Below, piece by piece: positions 1 to 11,107 of a stretch of 64,000 nt of DNA. The position numbers were made by a program, and so were the translations under genes. The stretch comes from Clavelina lepadiformis. Lineage: Eukaryota > Chordata > Ascidiacea > Aplousobranchia > Clavelinidae. Location: NCBI RefSeq assembly GCF_947623445.1, contig NC_135243.1:15626501-15690500 (forward strand), given 5' to 3'. Within the stretch, counting starts at the first letter, position 1; the number at the start of each line of letters is the position of its first letter. Below the pieces are notes generated by a model. It made no database searches, was not told the origin of the DNA, and saw only the letters and a program-made list of their open reading frames with translations.

Positions 1-207
1 TCGGTAGCTTTATTAAACTTTCGTACATTGCTAAATATGGCACTTTTGGATTGTGGCGATCTAGAAGGCATGCGTTCATCAAATCTGCTTAACATCAAAC
101 TAGAAGGACGCAGCTGAATGCATTCAACATTGCCAGTTTCCAGTAGACTTGGCAAACCTAGAAGTTTTATAGATATTTAATTAATCAATGGCTTTGTTGG
201 TCTATAT
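1..207. other. No gene seen
   Basis: AT-rich sequence with no convincing coding region. The last 8 bases (200-207, gtctatat) are the left target-site duplication of the next element. Confidence 0.5.
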
Positions 208-462
208 CAGTGGTTTTCAACCCGGTGGTCGCGACCCCCATGGGGGTTATTATCTTTTTATAGTGGTCGCGAGAGCTTTCAATGAGTATAAAGTTAATAC
301 ATGAGTCTTTTTTTAACAGCAATATCATTTACTCATTTTTATTTTGCTACTGTGAATCACGACAACATTACATATGTTTAGCTGAAAATTTTTGGAAGGG
401 GGTCGTCTGATTATATTGGGTTGCAAAATGGGTCGCTGAACGAAAAAGGTTGAAAACCACTG
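208..462. mobile_element. hAT-type MITE (255 bp)
   Basis: The ends are perfect inverted repeats: it begins cagtggttttcaacc and ends with the reverse complement. It is flanked by a perfect 8-bp direct repeat gtctatat (200-207 and 463-470). The CAGTGGTT end and 8-bp TSD are the signature of hAT transposons. It has no coding capacity, so it must have been moved in trans. Confidence 0.9.
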
Positions 463-470
463 GTCTATAT

Positions 471-1423
471 CATCGAAGCTAAACTACCTTACCCCAGGCC
501 GAAGGTTTTTGAAACTTTTCTTCTCTAGTTTCGGTGCTGGACAGAGATTGCATTTTTAATAACAAGCAAAAATTTACCTCCATACAAGAGAATTTTGTGT
601 CGCTTATGATATCACAATGTACTGTTGATCTTCCACTGAGTTAGATTAAAATTGATAGTTGCTGAAACAATTGAATTTCAGTAGTATAGTCATAGAAATC
701 TAACAAACAAACGGTTGCACAGAAAAATTTCATAGGGGGTTTGCATAATATCATTTAATGATAGATTATGATAAATGCGGCTTCGATAAAAAACGAGCGG
801 ACGAAGAGAAAACTACAGAACAGTATGTACACATGACAAAAAATTACATTCAAGTTTAAATTTTTACAAATTCATACTCAAACGCCTGCTCGATGTTTCA
901 ATTAACCTATTAATAATCTGTTGGGGAAAACGTACACGCAAATCTTTCCATTCGGGTTTCACCTCTTGTAAATACTACTACTTTAATATGTTTTTAGCAA
1001 CGTACTACGTAAATATGTTTTTATCGTAATGTACTACTATGTACAACGTACTATGTAATGTAGAAAAAAGCCCTTTCACTGGTGCACGTTGTGACCAGAA
1101 GAGTTAAAAAAATGCTAAGCAATATATATATATTTGAAAAAGCACCAGTACTGCATGCTTCAATTGGTCAATTTCACCAGCAGGTCTTTCTGTTTCGTTG
1201 AACCGATTAAGTTTTCTGTACCATAATTTTGATTTAGGAATGAAGTCTACCAAAAATTCCGTTAAATCATTTTTCTAAAAATTTCTCCATAACTGGAATG
1301 CTTACGATTTTTTTGGCGGACCGACGGTTTGGATCAGCTGGAGTTAAACACTGCAAGTTCACCAATGATAGATTTGTGGGCAGCGAATCTAGACCAGTGC
1401 CTATCAATCTGTGAGACTGAACG
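471..1423. other. No gene seen
   Basis: AT-rich spacer. I see no coding exon, RNA gene or element ends in this stretch of about 950 bp. Confidence 0.45.
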
Positions 1424-1431
1424 CACTAGTA

Positions 1432-1768
1432 CAGGGCTGGCCAACCCGCGGCTCTTTGCCCGGTATTATGCAGCTCTTTCGTTCATATTGAACCTCCGAA
1501 AGAGAGCACATTTTACCCATTTTAGGAAGATAAATAATACAGAAAAGTAATCTCTAATGGCTAATGTTCAATTGATATTTGCTAAATAATGACTGATTAC
1601 ATCAGATTTCGACCCAGAATAAAGATGATGAAACTGAAACAATATCTGATGCAGTATTATGACGTAATAACAAACAGCGTCATAAATCATAATGTTTATG
1701 ATGTGGCTCTTTGCGGTTAACACAGTAAGAAGTGAGGCTCTTAGTCTCTGACTGGTTGGTCACCCCTG
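1432..1768. mobile_element. hAT-type MITE (337 bp)
   Basis: Terminal inverted repeats cagggctggccaacc and (reverse complement of the right end) caggggtgaccaacc match at 13 of 15 positions. The flanks are a perfect 8-bp TSD, cactagta, at 1424-1431 and 1769-1776. A short open frame runs into it from outside but resembles no protein. It is a different family from the element at 208. Confidence 0.88.
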
Positions 1769-1776
1769 CACTAGTA

Positions 1777-2594
1777 CATATAGAAAAAATATACTGCTGA
1801 TGACGTGCGGATGATATTCGTCTTTCTGATTGTTGGTTATTCTTAAGCAACGCTGATTAGTTGTGCAAGTTTGGCGTTTTCACGCTAAACCCTGCGTGTG
1901 GACATGGTCGAGACAAGCTCATCCGTAATATAAAGTACGTTGTGCAATTATCGCAAAACAAATCAAGTTTTATCAATATAGTTTCCATGAATAAGACTGT
2001 CATTAAAATGACAGCATGTTGAAGTGACAAAGAAAAAAACAACAGCAAAGTGAAAAAAACAACAGCAACAACAACCCTTTTTTATGACACCTTGTCCTTA
2101 TCAATGTTATAAGGGTGAGGTGTCTAACGTACGGTAATACGACAGAATATTGATAAACCTAAAGGTCGGCAGTCGGTACTTGGCAAAATTGCCAAGTAAT
2201 AGTAATATATATATTAATAATAATAAATAATAAACTATAGTAATTCGGTACTATAGTACCGCGGTACTACCAACCTATGGATAAACCTAACTCCTACCAT
2301 CAAAACCAAAACCAGCTAGCAAACATTTCATGTTGCCTTTCAGATGACAAACTCGGATGACGCACACACATTCAGATGTCAGTAGTGACTACACAATGGC
2401 TAAGTTGAACCAATATATCACGGCAATCGTAACGACTCAATTTGAGACACTTTTTGCAAAATCTTGTCTTGACTTGATTCGAAACGGTCCATGTTGATTA
2501 GATTGCAGTGACAGTTAAAACGGTGTTTTCTTCCAAAACCGGTAAAATGTGAAGAGACCTTTTTATCATATGAGGGAATCTTTACTAAATTTAA
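1777..2594. other. No gene seen, AT-rich
   Basis: No gene is supported. Around 2200-2280 there is a very AT-rich stretch with TA/TAA simple sequence and a short palindromic patch built on ggtactatagtacc. Confidence 0.45.
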
Positions 2595-2885
2595 CTGTTA
2601 AATTATCTGACTCTTTTGCAGCGTGCGGTTAGAATACTCTAACCTCTTGTCAGCCGAAAGGTTTTAATATTACAGCAGAAATAGTTTGCAAGAAAAGGTT
2701 TTTATTATAGATGCTGTACACTTTCTCAATAATACGAATAACCAACAACATAAGCAATCCTACTGCTTATAAGATGTCTATTGAATTGCAATCACCATGG
2801 CTAACGTATAGACAACTCATCTGTTGATTTCGGTGATTTACTCGGTTAACACTAATCGCTGGTAGAAGTGCGAGCTTAGATACAT
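2595..2885 (-). repeat. Dispersed repeat, copy A
   Basis: This stretch aligns, in reverse complement, with 32625-33300 over its whole length with many small differences. Copy B carries a 359-bp MITE; copy A has the uninterrupted site, with a single ctctaacc at 2637-2644. The family itself is unidentified and non-coding. Confidence 0.75.
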
Positions 2886-3884
2886 GAAAGTGATGGAGTT
2901 AAAAGGTTCGATATGAAAAACACTGCGAGTCGTAACAGTTGCAACCGATAAAACAATGTTTAGACAATGGGAGATCCATGTAGCTAAAGCTGACACATTG
3001 AGACTTTGATCGGAGTTAAGGTTAAGAAGCGGGTATTTCCAATAATGACTTCTTATCACAATAGATGCTGGAAAACAACTGAAGAACGTACAATAAGGAA
3101 TATTCGGTTAAAGTTAAAGTTAAATTTCCCGAATGATGCAAAGTTATCTTTTAATGTCATCCTTTTCTCTTTGCTCTCTGCGGGAGGTTTTTTGCACTCA
3201 GTGACCCTGCGCTCGTGTAAAGAAAGTAAAATTACAATGCAATCTGGGCCAGAACCAGGCCTTCTTTAAACGTAAGCCAAACCCGGTCAAAAAAGCGACT
3301 AACAACTGTGGTCAGTGGTCATATAGTTGCAGTGTCACATTTGGAAGTGGCTTTTGTCTTCGTATGCAGCTTTGCTTTCAACAGGAGCAAGAAGTCGTCA
3401 CAATGATGAGGTTGCAAAAAAAGTGCCAATAAACGACGTCATAAGCGTTTTAACGTGAAATGTTGAGTTATTATAGAAGATGCCACAACCTAATTCGAGA
3501 GTGTAAGCACGAATCCGGATTAGATCTCACGCTTTCATGCGAATGGAACTTAAAATGTTTCAGGAAATTTTAATACGCATTTCGGGACAAAACAGAAAAT
3601 ATGATTTGGCTGTTAACTGCTCATGTTGTTCTCCAATCTTTCGGATTGTAATTTATGACAAGTTTGTACCAGTATGCAAGTAACTGCAAAGAGGTATAGA
3701 AAAAGTAATTTTCGCCTTGTCCAGAGCAGTTGACGAGCACCCGACCACATCGGGCCTGTCCTAGATCGATTGCCAACCGTTTGTCGATTAACTACCGGCC
3801 GCACGGTGAATGGAATTCCCAACCGTTCGTAATCGAGCACCGATCGCAGCCGACAGTCTCTGTAATTGCCGACTACTATACTGC
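2886..3884. other. No gene seen
   Basis: No exon recognised; several short open frames have no protein-like character. The last 8 bases (3877-3884, tatactgc) are the left member of the duplication that bounds the composite segment to the right. Confidence 0.45.
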
Positions 3885-4227
3885 CAGGGTTGCCATACCG
3901 TCCTTATTTCTAAGATTTGTCCTTATTTTAAAGGTCCGTGTCTTAGAAAATATGTTTGTCCTTTTTTCTAAGAAATGTCCTTATTTTCACTTGCGTCCTT
4001 ATTTTTAGGGCAGATCGGGGTTCGTATTTTGGGCATTTTGAAACCTTTAGTATACCACTTTGTACCAAAGAGATACCAAAATTTAAAACATGCAGATAGT
4101 GTCTTGTTTTTTTGTTTTTTTTTTAGGAACATTGGTTGCTTTTTCCTGTTGTGCACTGTTTAAGGTGGTATTCGTCTTTCGATTCCTAGTCGTCCTTATT
4201 TTTGAGTTGAGACCGATGGCAACCCTG
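3885..4227. mobile_element. hAT-type MITE, left end of the composite
   Basis: 343 bp with 12-bp inverted ends cagggttgccat. It differs from the copy at 17203 at only about 3 positions, all within its first 60 bases. It contains repeated ccttattt motifs and a T-rich centre, and no protein-coding region: the identical short open frames in both copies merely reflect DNA identity. Its left flank is tatactgc and its right flank taagtacc, so it lacks a TSD of its own. Confidence 0.88.
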
Positions 4228-4518
4228 TAAGTACCCCTTATAAGTCAGTACTAGTTCTACTATGACTAAGACTACTAGCGTACTAATACTACTACGCTTT
4301 GGGTAAGGACAGTATACCGTTCTTATTTAAAGCATCGCTTTATATACAGTAAACTTTCATCATTACTCCGTAAGAAAACATAAAACTGAATAACCGTTTT
4401 AAATCAGGCCGTACAGTTAAAAACAATGTGTATAGCCTATAAGCTTTGATAGTTGATGAATGATAGTGATATGCCATAAAGCTGCGCTTATAACACCAGC
4501 TTCTTCTTCCTTTCTCAG

Positions 4519-4678
4519 TGAATTTAAAAGAGCTTTTACTTTGCCGGAAAATATGAAAACGGAAGATGTGACGTCATCTCTGTCTGAAGATGGAATTCTA
4601 AAAATAGAGGGCGTTCGTGACGTTAAACCTGCCATCACTGATGTACCAATTTTGGTCGAACATTCAAGCACTGATTAA
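4519..4678 (+). CDS. Orphan 3' exon of a small heat-shock protein (alpha-crystallin/HSP20)
   Basis: A splice acceptor (ttcctttctcag, ending at 4518) opens a frame encoding EFKRAFTLPENMKTEDVTSS followed by LSEDGILKIEG, then an acidic tail ending at TAA 4676-4678. This is the last third of an alpha-crystallin domain: in the family, the residues after the LPENV-like motif form strands ending in the LSxDGxLxI signature. Small HSPs are ATP-independent holdase chaperones. PolyA signals AATAAA lie at 4678 and 4783. No exon for the first half of the domain is visible upstream, and only 290 bp separate it from the MITE end at 4227. It is therefore either a truncated capture at the edge of the mobile block, or a gene whose upstream exons lie beyond the MITE and escaped me. 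Confidence 0.7.
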
Positions 4679-4679
4679 A

Positions 4680-5325
4680 TAAAAGCCTGTTCCGATGCGA
4701 ATACAAAATACAGAGAGCTTGGTTTACTGTGGAAGCAGCGCCATGTTATACGTTGGCTTGATTGTCTTGCTTTGTTTTGAAGAATAAAAATTGGGTGTCC
4801 AAAATTGATACAATTTAATGTATTTTATGTAAGTAGCATTTAGCGTTAGCCTATTTTACGCAAAAAAAAACAAAAGAAAGAAAGAGCGTTGTAATAGCAT
4901 AGAATACATAAATGCACTTCAGAAAATTTGCAAAAGCACAGATTTCAAGACAAGCAGCATTTGAGCTTAGCTAGAGGCTAATACTTAGTTATAAAAAATA
5001 GAATTATTCCAATATTGTCATACCTGACTTGCGCGGTAGGCTTAATCGAGTATGATTCAATACAGGTATACCTATACACTGTAATTGCAAACGCACTATC
5101 GTAGCAAATTGCTGTTGTGGAAAGCACAACACTTTGTAGTACACATGTTATGTAATGCAGGCTTACGTTTAGCACACTATTTTTTAGTAGCCTAGTACTC
5201 AATGCGTTGGTGAAAGCGTTTTGCTATGCACTCTATAAGTCTATAACATACTTTGGTTCCACAGTTTCCAGAGTAGAAAACTGCCCTCTACCTTAAATTA
5301 CACGATTCATTAAACAACTCTGACT
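4680..5325. other. 3' flank of two convergent features; no gene seen
   Basis: Probable 3' untranslated sequence of the small-HSP exon (to about 4800), then AT-rich spacer containing the 3' end of the minus-strand NXPE gene. No additional exon recognised. Confidence 0.4.
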
Positions 5326-7260
5326 TCATACATTCCAATTGCACACGTAACTGAACAACAAACGGACTTCTTCGTCTAATGCCACGTTTTTAGGATGATA
5401 ATCTGCCAAAGGAATGATCGTTGTCAAATCCCACAAATTTAAAACCACAGTATCCTTCAAATCTTTAAACACTTCCCTCATTATAGTTTCGAATCTAAAG
5501 AGCGCCCACTCGTGAGTGCATTCCACAACGTTCATACCACGAATGATAAAACGGGTTTCAGGATGGATTTTCAAATGATCCACAATAGCTTTCTTGATGC
5601 CCATTAAGCGGTGCAAATAATCGAAAGCGTGATAGTGTATCATATGAACACCAACATTAAGTACAAGGTAGACATCCGGGCCTCCAATCTGAAGAAAATC
5701 AAGACTTTCAATTATGTCGCTTATGTAAGGTCTAGTTGAAGCAGGTCCAGTTAATTCTAATGGCATTCCGTGAGTCCTGTAATAAATGGTGATGTTATTT
5801 TCCTTGCTTTCGGCTATATGAGGTGCTTGCCTGTCAATTCCATTTTGTAGTCCGCGATGCGTTAATTTAAATGTGTTTACGGCAGCTTCAAAAAATTGTC
5901 TGATGGTCGAGTCACCCAAAAAGAAGACGATTTTATTACTAAAGCAATCGCGTGATGATGCGACCGATTCAATAGGTAATGTTTGTTGCAACGACTCCCA
6001 TCTTCCATTTTTAAAATATCCTGAAGGCAAAACCGTGCCGCGATATTCTGTACCGTAATGGCCTAATGCTGAAAACTCTTTTTTTGGTGTGACTTTAATT
6101 TTTAATCCAGATCCAGTAATTTCTCCAAACTTTCCAAAAGTTGTCGTAGTCTCAAGAAACAATTTATCAAGACGAAATACTTTAACAATGTGCTCAACGA
6201 TTGGATGACAAACACCAGAAGGAGGTCTAACACAGAACCAGGGCTCTTCGGTTCTCGGGTTGCTGTAATCGCAGAGGTCTTTGGCGTTATATCTGAAAAA
6301 AGTGCAGTTTATAATGAACCACATTTCAAAAATGAAAGTTAAATTTTGGGTGCAACCAGGTTAACTGGTTTATGGTAATCATCAACTTTTTCACTAAGTG
6401 TTGTATTATGTTAAACTGTTACGAGATACAGATTGGTGGAGCGTTTCAAAATCTTACTCAATAAATTTGTCCAAGTGAAAGCCGCAAACTACTTTTTCAT
6501 TTGATTTCAACAAAGCATGATGATAAGAACGTTTGATTGTAGGTGCTTCTGTGAAATTTATCCAACGATCAATTCCTTCAACTGAAAGCAACAACTTCAC
6601 TTCCAACGTAAAATCTCCGCTCATCAACAAAGGAGCCTTCACTGTGTACGTTCCATTGGCGTGGTCGTATATCGCACAAGGAATTCCATCCACTACTTTT
6701 CCAAATCTCGTTCTGATGAGTCTTGCGCGAAAATAATCTCCTCCGAATGTTTTATTCCGCATCAGTTGATCTCTGGCTTGAATATGAGCAACAAAAACAT
6801 CTCCTACCGAATAACGTAGTTTATTTCTTGTTACAACTTTTGAAGTGATTCTCGTAAAAAAATCCGAATCTTGCAAAGGATTCTTTAGATGATAGTTTTG
6901 ACGAGATTTAAGCAAATCAGGAAAGAAATTAATCCAATCTTTCTCTTCTCTTTCAAAAGGAGGAATGGCGTCATTACTAAGGGGCAAACCGTATGTATTT
7001 TTATACTTCATGCCGAACCAAACGGAATTGGGATCCAAAACTTCTTCAGGTATTGTTACATTCTTTAATAGATTATTAAGGTTATCAAAGTTTTTTTGAT
7101 GGGAATCCAAGTTTTGTTGTTCATTCACAACTGGTTTAATCTTTTTTGAAAACAATGTAGTTACTGCTATTTCATGCTTGTACAGTAATAGAATGGTAAA
7201 CGAAAATGCTATCAAAGCCAAAAACAGGTACCACAGCTTACGCTTACAAAGTTTTCGCAT
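5326..7260 (-). CDS. NXPE-family protein (neurexophilin-like plus PC-esterase), copy D, intact
   Basis: Two coding exons, 7260-6458 and 6292-5326, joined in phase 2 (donor GA|GTAAG, acceptor TTTTTTCAG|A), give 589 aa. Residues about 9-27 are a single hydrophobic segment after a basic N-terminus, a type II signal anchor. Residues about 145-255 form the neurexophilin-like beta domain (FGGDYFRARLIRTRFG, GTYTVKAPLLMSGDF). After the intron come the NXPE cysteine-rich linker (CDYSNPR, PWFCVRPPSGVCHP) and the PC-esterase/SGNH-like domain with GDSTIRQFF at about 394 and a C-terminal DYHP motif, His about 567, the likely catalytic partners. Known vertebrate NXPE proteins are 540-560 aa with the same order; most have no settled function, though esterase or glycan acyltransferase roles are suspected. 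Expected in the secretory pathway or at the cell surface. Confidence 0.88.
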
Positions 7261-8128
7261 GTCTATCTTTCAAATGCTTCAGTCACACCATTGAAATACC
7301 TGTATTTGAAAGATCAAGTTTTTAGGTAACATATAAACCAAAGCTTAGGATGTTTTATACAACTTTTTTATCAATACTGCCACTTCCGTCATAATTACTA
7401 GCAAATATGTTATACAATTTTAGCAATAACTGTTTAATCACTATATATTACTAAAATATTCTTTCTTCGGTATACGTAATGACAAGTGACAATTAATTGC
7501 TTTTTCGTTTAAGATCAACTTGCTTTTGATCTTGCCTCTCACTTTAAAAGTGATGCTACTACTGTGTCAAGTTACATTTTTGTTGTCATACATTAAACCC
7601 GGGTTCCTTTTGCATATTTGACTACTTGAATGCATTCTAAGCTTAATTTGCGTAGAATATATTGCTAACATATAAATGTCTGCTTGGGGGATATTGTTAA
7701 AGATCAATAAAATGTGACTGTAAAGCCACAAAGTCCCGGTGCAAAAATAACCAAAGAAACACCTTTTCGTCTAACAATTCACCTTAAAGTAAGTATAATC
7801 GTTCAAAAGTTTCACTGCAACCAAATTTCACTGACTCAAAACAACGTTACAAATGGCGGTTTATGTTCGAATTATAGTCAAAAGTGAGACATTGTCTTAA
7901 TAGGAACAAACAAAACCCTTTCTCTAATGACATAGTGATGGACATAGACCCTGAGGAAAACAACCTTTACAGATATCACAAAAGGAAAACGTTATCCAAA
8001 CGTTAAGCGCTTTAACCGTGAACAACTACATAAAAGATCATTGTTTCCATTTCATTTGTCAACCAACGCTTTTATATTCCTTTACCCCGGTTCCTTTTAC
8101 GGAACACATTCAACGTCATTAAGCATTA
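7261..8128. other. Upstream region of NXPE copy D; no gene seen
   Basis: Presumed 5' flank of the minus-strand gene ending at 7260. No TATA box or coding exon could be assigned with confidence. The string ccggttcctttt occurs at about 7600 and 8085. Confidence 0.4.
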
Positions 8129-8618
8129 AGTGATACATTTCTAGAAGTTTTTCTTGTTACGCGGCGCACCCGTTCTGTGGAAAACCAGCTGACCGCGAGA
8201 AGAAAACACAACAGAACAGTTAGACGAGTTAGTTGTGCGTGAATGAATAAACGAATACGATACGCTTTAATGCGGAGAGAGAGCAAAATTATGAAAATAT
8301 AACAATATTTCAAAATTACAAAATCAAACTTTATAAAACAAACGTGGAAAGATAACTGAACCTTTTTTGGGAAAAATCACCAAACTTCAAGTTGAAGTTT
8401 ACTTGTAGAAATACTTAATTTACACTAAATACGCTTTCTTTTGTTTCACAATTATGATGTATACAGGAAGCCAGATGTTTTTGCTACTAACCTGTAAGCA
8501 TCCGATCAGTTTATGACGCATAGTTTTCGAGTAATTAACGATTGAAAATTTGTGTGTCGTGTCGACCACACATAGTTAAAATAGTAATGTCGCGCACCCG
8601 GTTTAAATAGGGTTAAAC
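8129..8618. mobile_element. piggyBac-like MITE, copy 1, internally rearranged
   Basis: The right half (about 8396-8618) matches copies at 40115-40332 and 41680-41994 in the same direction and ends atagggttaa, i.e. a CCCTAT-type terminus at a TTAA, as in piggyBac elements. The left half (about 8129-8395) matches the other copies only as its reverse complement. The block has therefore been inverted, or this copy derives from a fold-back intermediate. A left terminal repeat is not recognisable. No coding capacity. Confidence 0.7.
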
Positions 8619-9125
8619 ATTGCTTCAATAATCTTGGCTCATCTATGTATTATAGGATAAATACAGTGTCGTTATCCGCACCAGCATATACGAAAGCAGA
8701 AAGTACAAATGGCAATTGAAATGCCTTTCTTACGTGAAGTTTTTAAACATTTTTCATAACGAGACTTTGACAGTTCTTAGCAAAAATGTTATAGAAAACA
8801 TAAGTTATACTAATGCATTCCGTAATTTTGAAGGCTGTACATTTGTTCAGTATTTTGTGAGACCGCATGACACTTATTCAAAACTGTATTTGTCTTGTTT
8901 CATTGTTTACATTATTGCGCCGTGTTCCTTGCTTGGTACTCTGTTGCTTATTTCCAATAACAAAGGGCACACTAATCTGAAAGCTAAAGTATAGCTCTTT
9001 TTCCCAATTTTCCGGGCTGGAAAAATTCAATTTAATAAAGCATTGGTAACCCTGTTGTATTTATATACTGCGTTGTGTTACAAAACATTGAAGCAGGCAG
9101 CACATTCAAAACAAATAGGATATTG
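8619..9125. other. No assigned gene; one unexplained open frame
   Basis: A plus-strand frame at 8716-8994 (92 codons, one hydrophobic stretch near its end) is open, but I recognise no family and see no splice signals or codon pattern that would make it a gene. The rest is AT-rich spacer. Confidence 0.35.
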
Positions 9126-11107
9126 TTATGGATTCCAGTTGCACACGTAGCTAAACATTAAACGAGCTTCTTCGTCCAATGGCACATCACCAGGGTGATA
9201 ATCGTACAGGCGCCACACAATGGTGAAATCCCACAAATTCAAAACCACAATTTCTTTCATATCTTTAAACACATCCCTTAAAAGTATTTCAAATCTGAAC
9301 AGCGCCCACTCCTGAGCGCACTCTACAACGTTTTGACCACGAACGATGAACCTGGTTTCAGGATGGATCTTCAAATGATTCAGGATAGCTTTCTTGATGC
9401 CCATTAAGCGATGGATGTAGTATGATGCGTCGTAATGAATGAAATGGGCCCCTATGTTAAGAATAACGTAAACATCTGGACCTCCAACCATCAAAGTATC
9501 AATTGTGTCGCTTATGTAAGGTCGGGTAGATATTAGGCCCGGTACCTCAACGGGCATCCCGTGAGTCCGGTAATAAACGGTAATGTTGTCTCTTTCACTT
9601 CGCCCTAACTGGGGCGCGTGCTTGTTTATTCTATTGTCCGGGCCAGTCTGTGTTAAATTGAATTTGTGAACTGCCACAAAAAAGAACTGCCTCATGGTGG
9701 AATCACCCAACAGAAATACGATTTTGTTACGAAAGCAATCGAAGAAGCTACCGATGCTTCAGCAGATTTGTGCTGCAGCGACACCCAATGCCCATTATGT
9801 AGAAATCCTGCTGGTACGACAATGCCTTGATATTCCATACCATATCGGATAGCAGATAGAAGTTGAGCAGAAGACATTAAATCGTTTGTTGACGAAACTC
9901 TTATTCTAGATCCAGATCCATAAATTTCCCCAAATCTTCCAAACTTAAGTTTTGTCTCACGACTGATCTCGTGCGGAGGTTTGTTAGGCAATTTTTCAAT
10001 CACGTGCTCAACGATTGGATGACAAACACCAGAAGGAGGCCTTACACAGAACCAGGGTTCTTTATTTCTTGGGTTGCTGTAATCGCAGAGGTCTTCAGAG
10101 CTGTAACTGAAAATACAAATTAGCTTTGTAGTAAAATCAGGCTTAAAATGATAAACGTGGCAATTGAACAGCTACATGTCTGCTGATGCGGTAATTGTAC
10201 TATTTTTTCAAAGCGATAACTTTACGAACTGGGGTGTCCTAACGAAGGAACTCACAATTACATACTTGTCAAATCTATCCAGATGTAGACCGCAAACCAC
10301 TTTTTCATCCGATTTCAAGATAGCATGATGACAAGCACGTTTATGCACGGCTTTTTCTGTGAAATTTATCCAATGGTCAATTCCTTCAACTGAAAGCAAC
10401 AACTTCACTTCCAACGTAAAATCTCCGCTCATCAACAAAGGAACCTTCACTGTGTACGTTCCATTGGCGTGGTCGTATATCGCACAAGGAATTCCATCCA
10501 CTGCTTCTCCAAATCTCGTTCTGATGAGTCTTGCGCGAAAATAATCTCCTCCGAACATTTTATTCCGCATCAGTTGATCCCTGGCTTAAATATGAGCAAC
10601 AAAAACATCTCCCACCACATATCTTGATCGCTTTTTTAGGGAAACTTTTGAAGTGATTCTGGTAAAAGCATCCGGATCCTGTGATGGGTTCCTGAGATGA
10701 TAATTTTGACGTGATGCAAGCAAATCAGGAAAGAATTGGATCCAATCTTCTCCTATTTTTTCAAATGACGTCATGTCATATGCACTGAGCGGTAAACCGT
10801 AAATGTCTTTATATATGTTGCCATACTAAACAGTGCTAGGATCCAAGGCTTCTTTAGGTAGTGTGAAATTTTTCATGAAGTTTTGTATTTTAATCATTGT
10901 AGATTCATTTTCTTCGTTTATGTTGTTGTTAATGAATTCGTCTTGTTCGTCGACAGTTAAGTGAACTTTATTGAAAGGAAATCTAGCTTCTGTTTTCTTC
11001 ATGCATGCTAACATAACGACGCACGTCAATATTACTAAACACAAAAATAAGAGTATTCTCAATTTCTTCCAGCGTTGTGGCATGTATGCCTTGACCTTGT
11101 AAACCAT
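9126..11107 (-). pseudogene. NXPE-family pseudogene, copy C
   Basis: Same two-exon layout as copies A and D: exon 1 11107-10266 (donor AA|GTATGT), exon 2 10106-9126 (acceptor TTTTCAG|T), both in the expected phase 2. Three lesions break it. A TAG at 10828-10826 replaces an aromatic residue (Trp in D, Phe in A). A TAA at 10588-10586 replaces Gln in the HIQARDQ motif. A 4-bp loss near 9741, just before the GDSTMRQFF motif, shifts the frame. The parts outside the lesions are well preserved: signal anchor at the start, neurexophilin-like domain, CDYSNPRNKEPWF linker, esterase motif and C-terminal YHPGDV. The gene therefore died recently. Exon 2 is 981 bp against 967 in A and D, explained by an 18-bp insertion minus the 4-bp loss. 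Confidence 0.87.

Noticed and set aside
1329..1550. 73-codon open frame entering a MITE
   Set aside because: It crosses the left boundary and TSD of the 1432-1768 MITE, so it cannot be an ancestral gene.
3968..4163. Identical 62-codon open frames on both strands at 3968-4163 and 17286-17481
   Set aside because: They lie wholly inside the two MITE copies and are identical because the DNA is identical; low-complexity composition, no start context, no family.
8716..8994. 92-codon frame with a hydrophobic end
   Set aside because: No recognised family, no signal of splicing, surrounded by spacer; mentioned only in the gap note.
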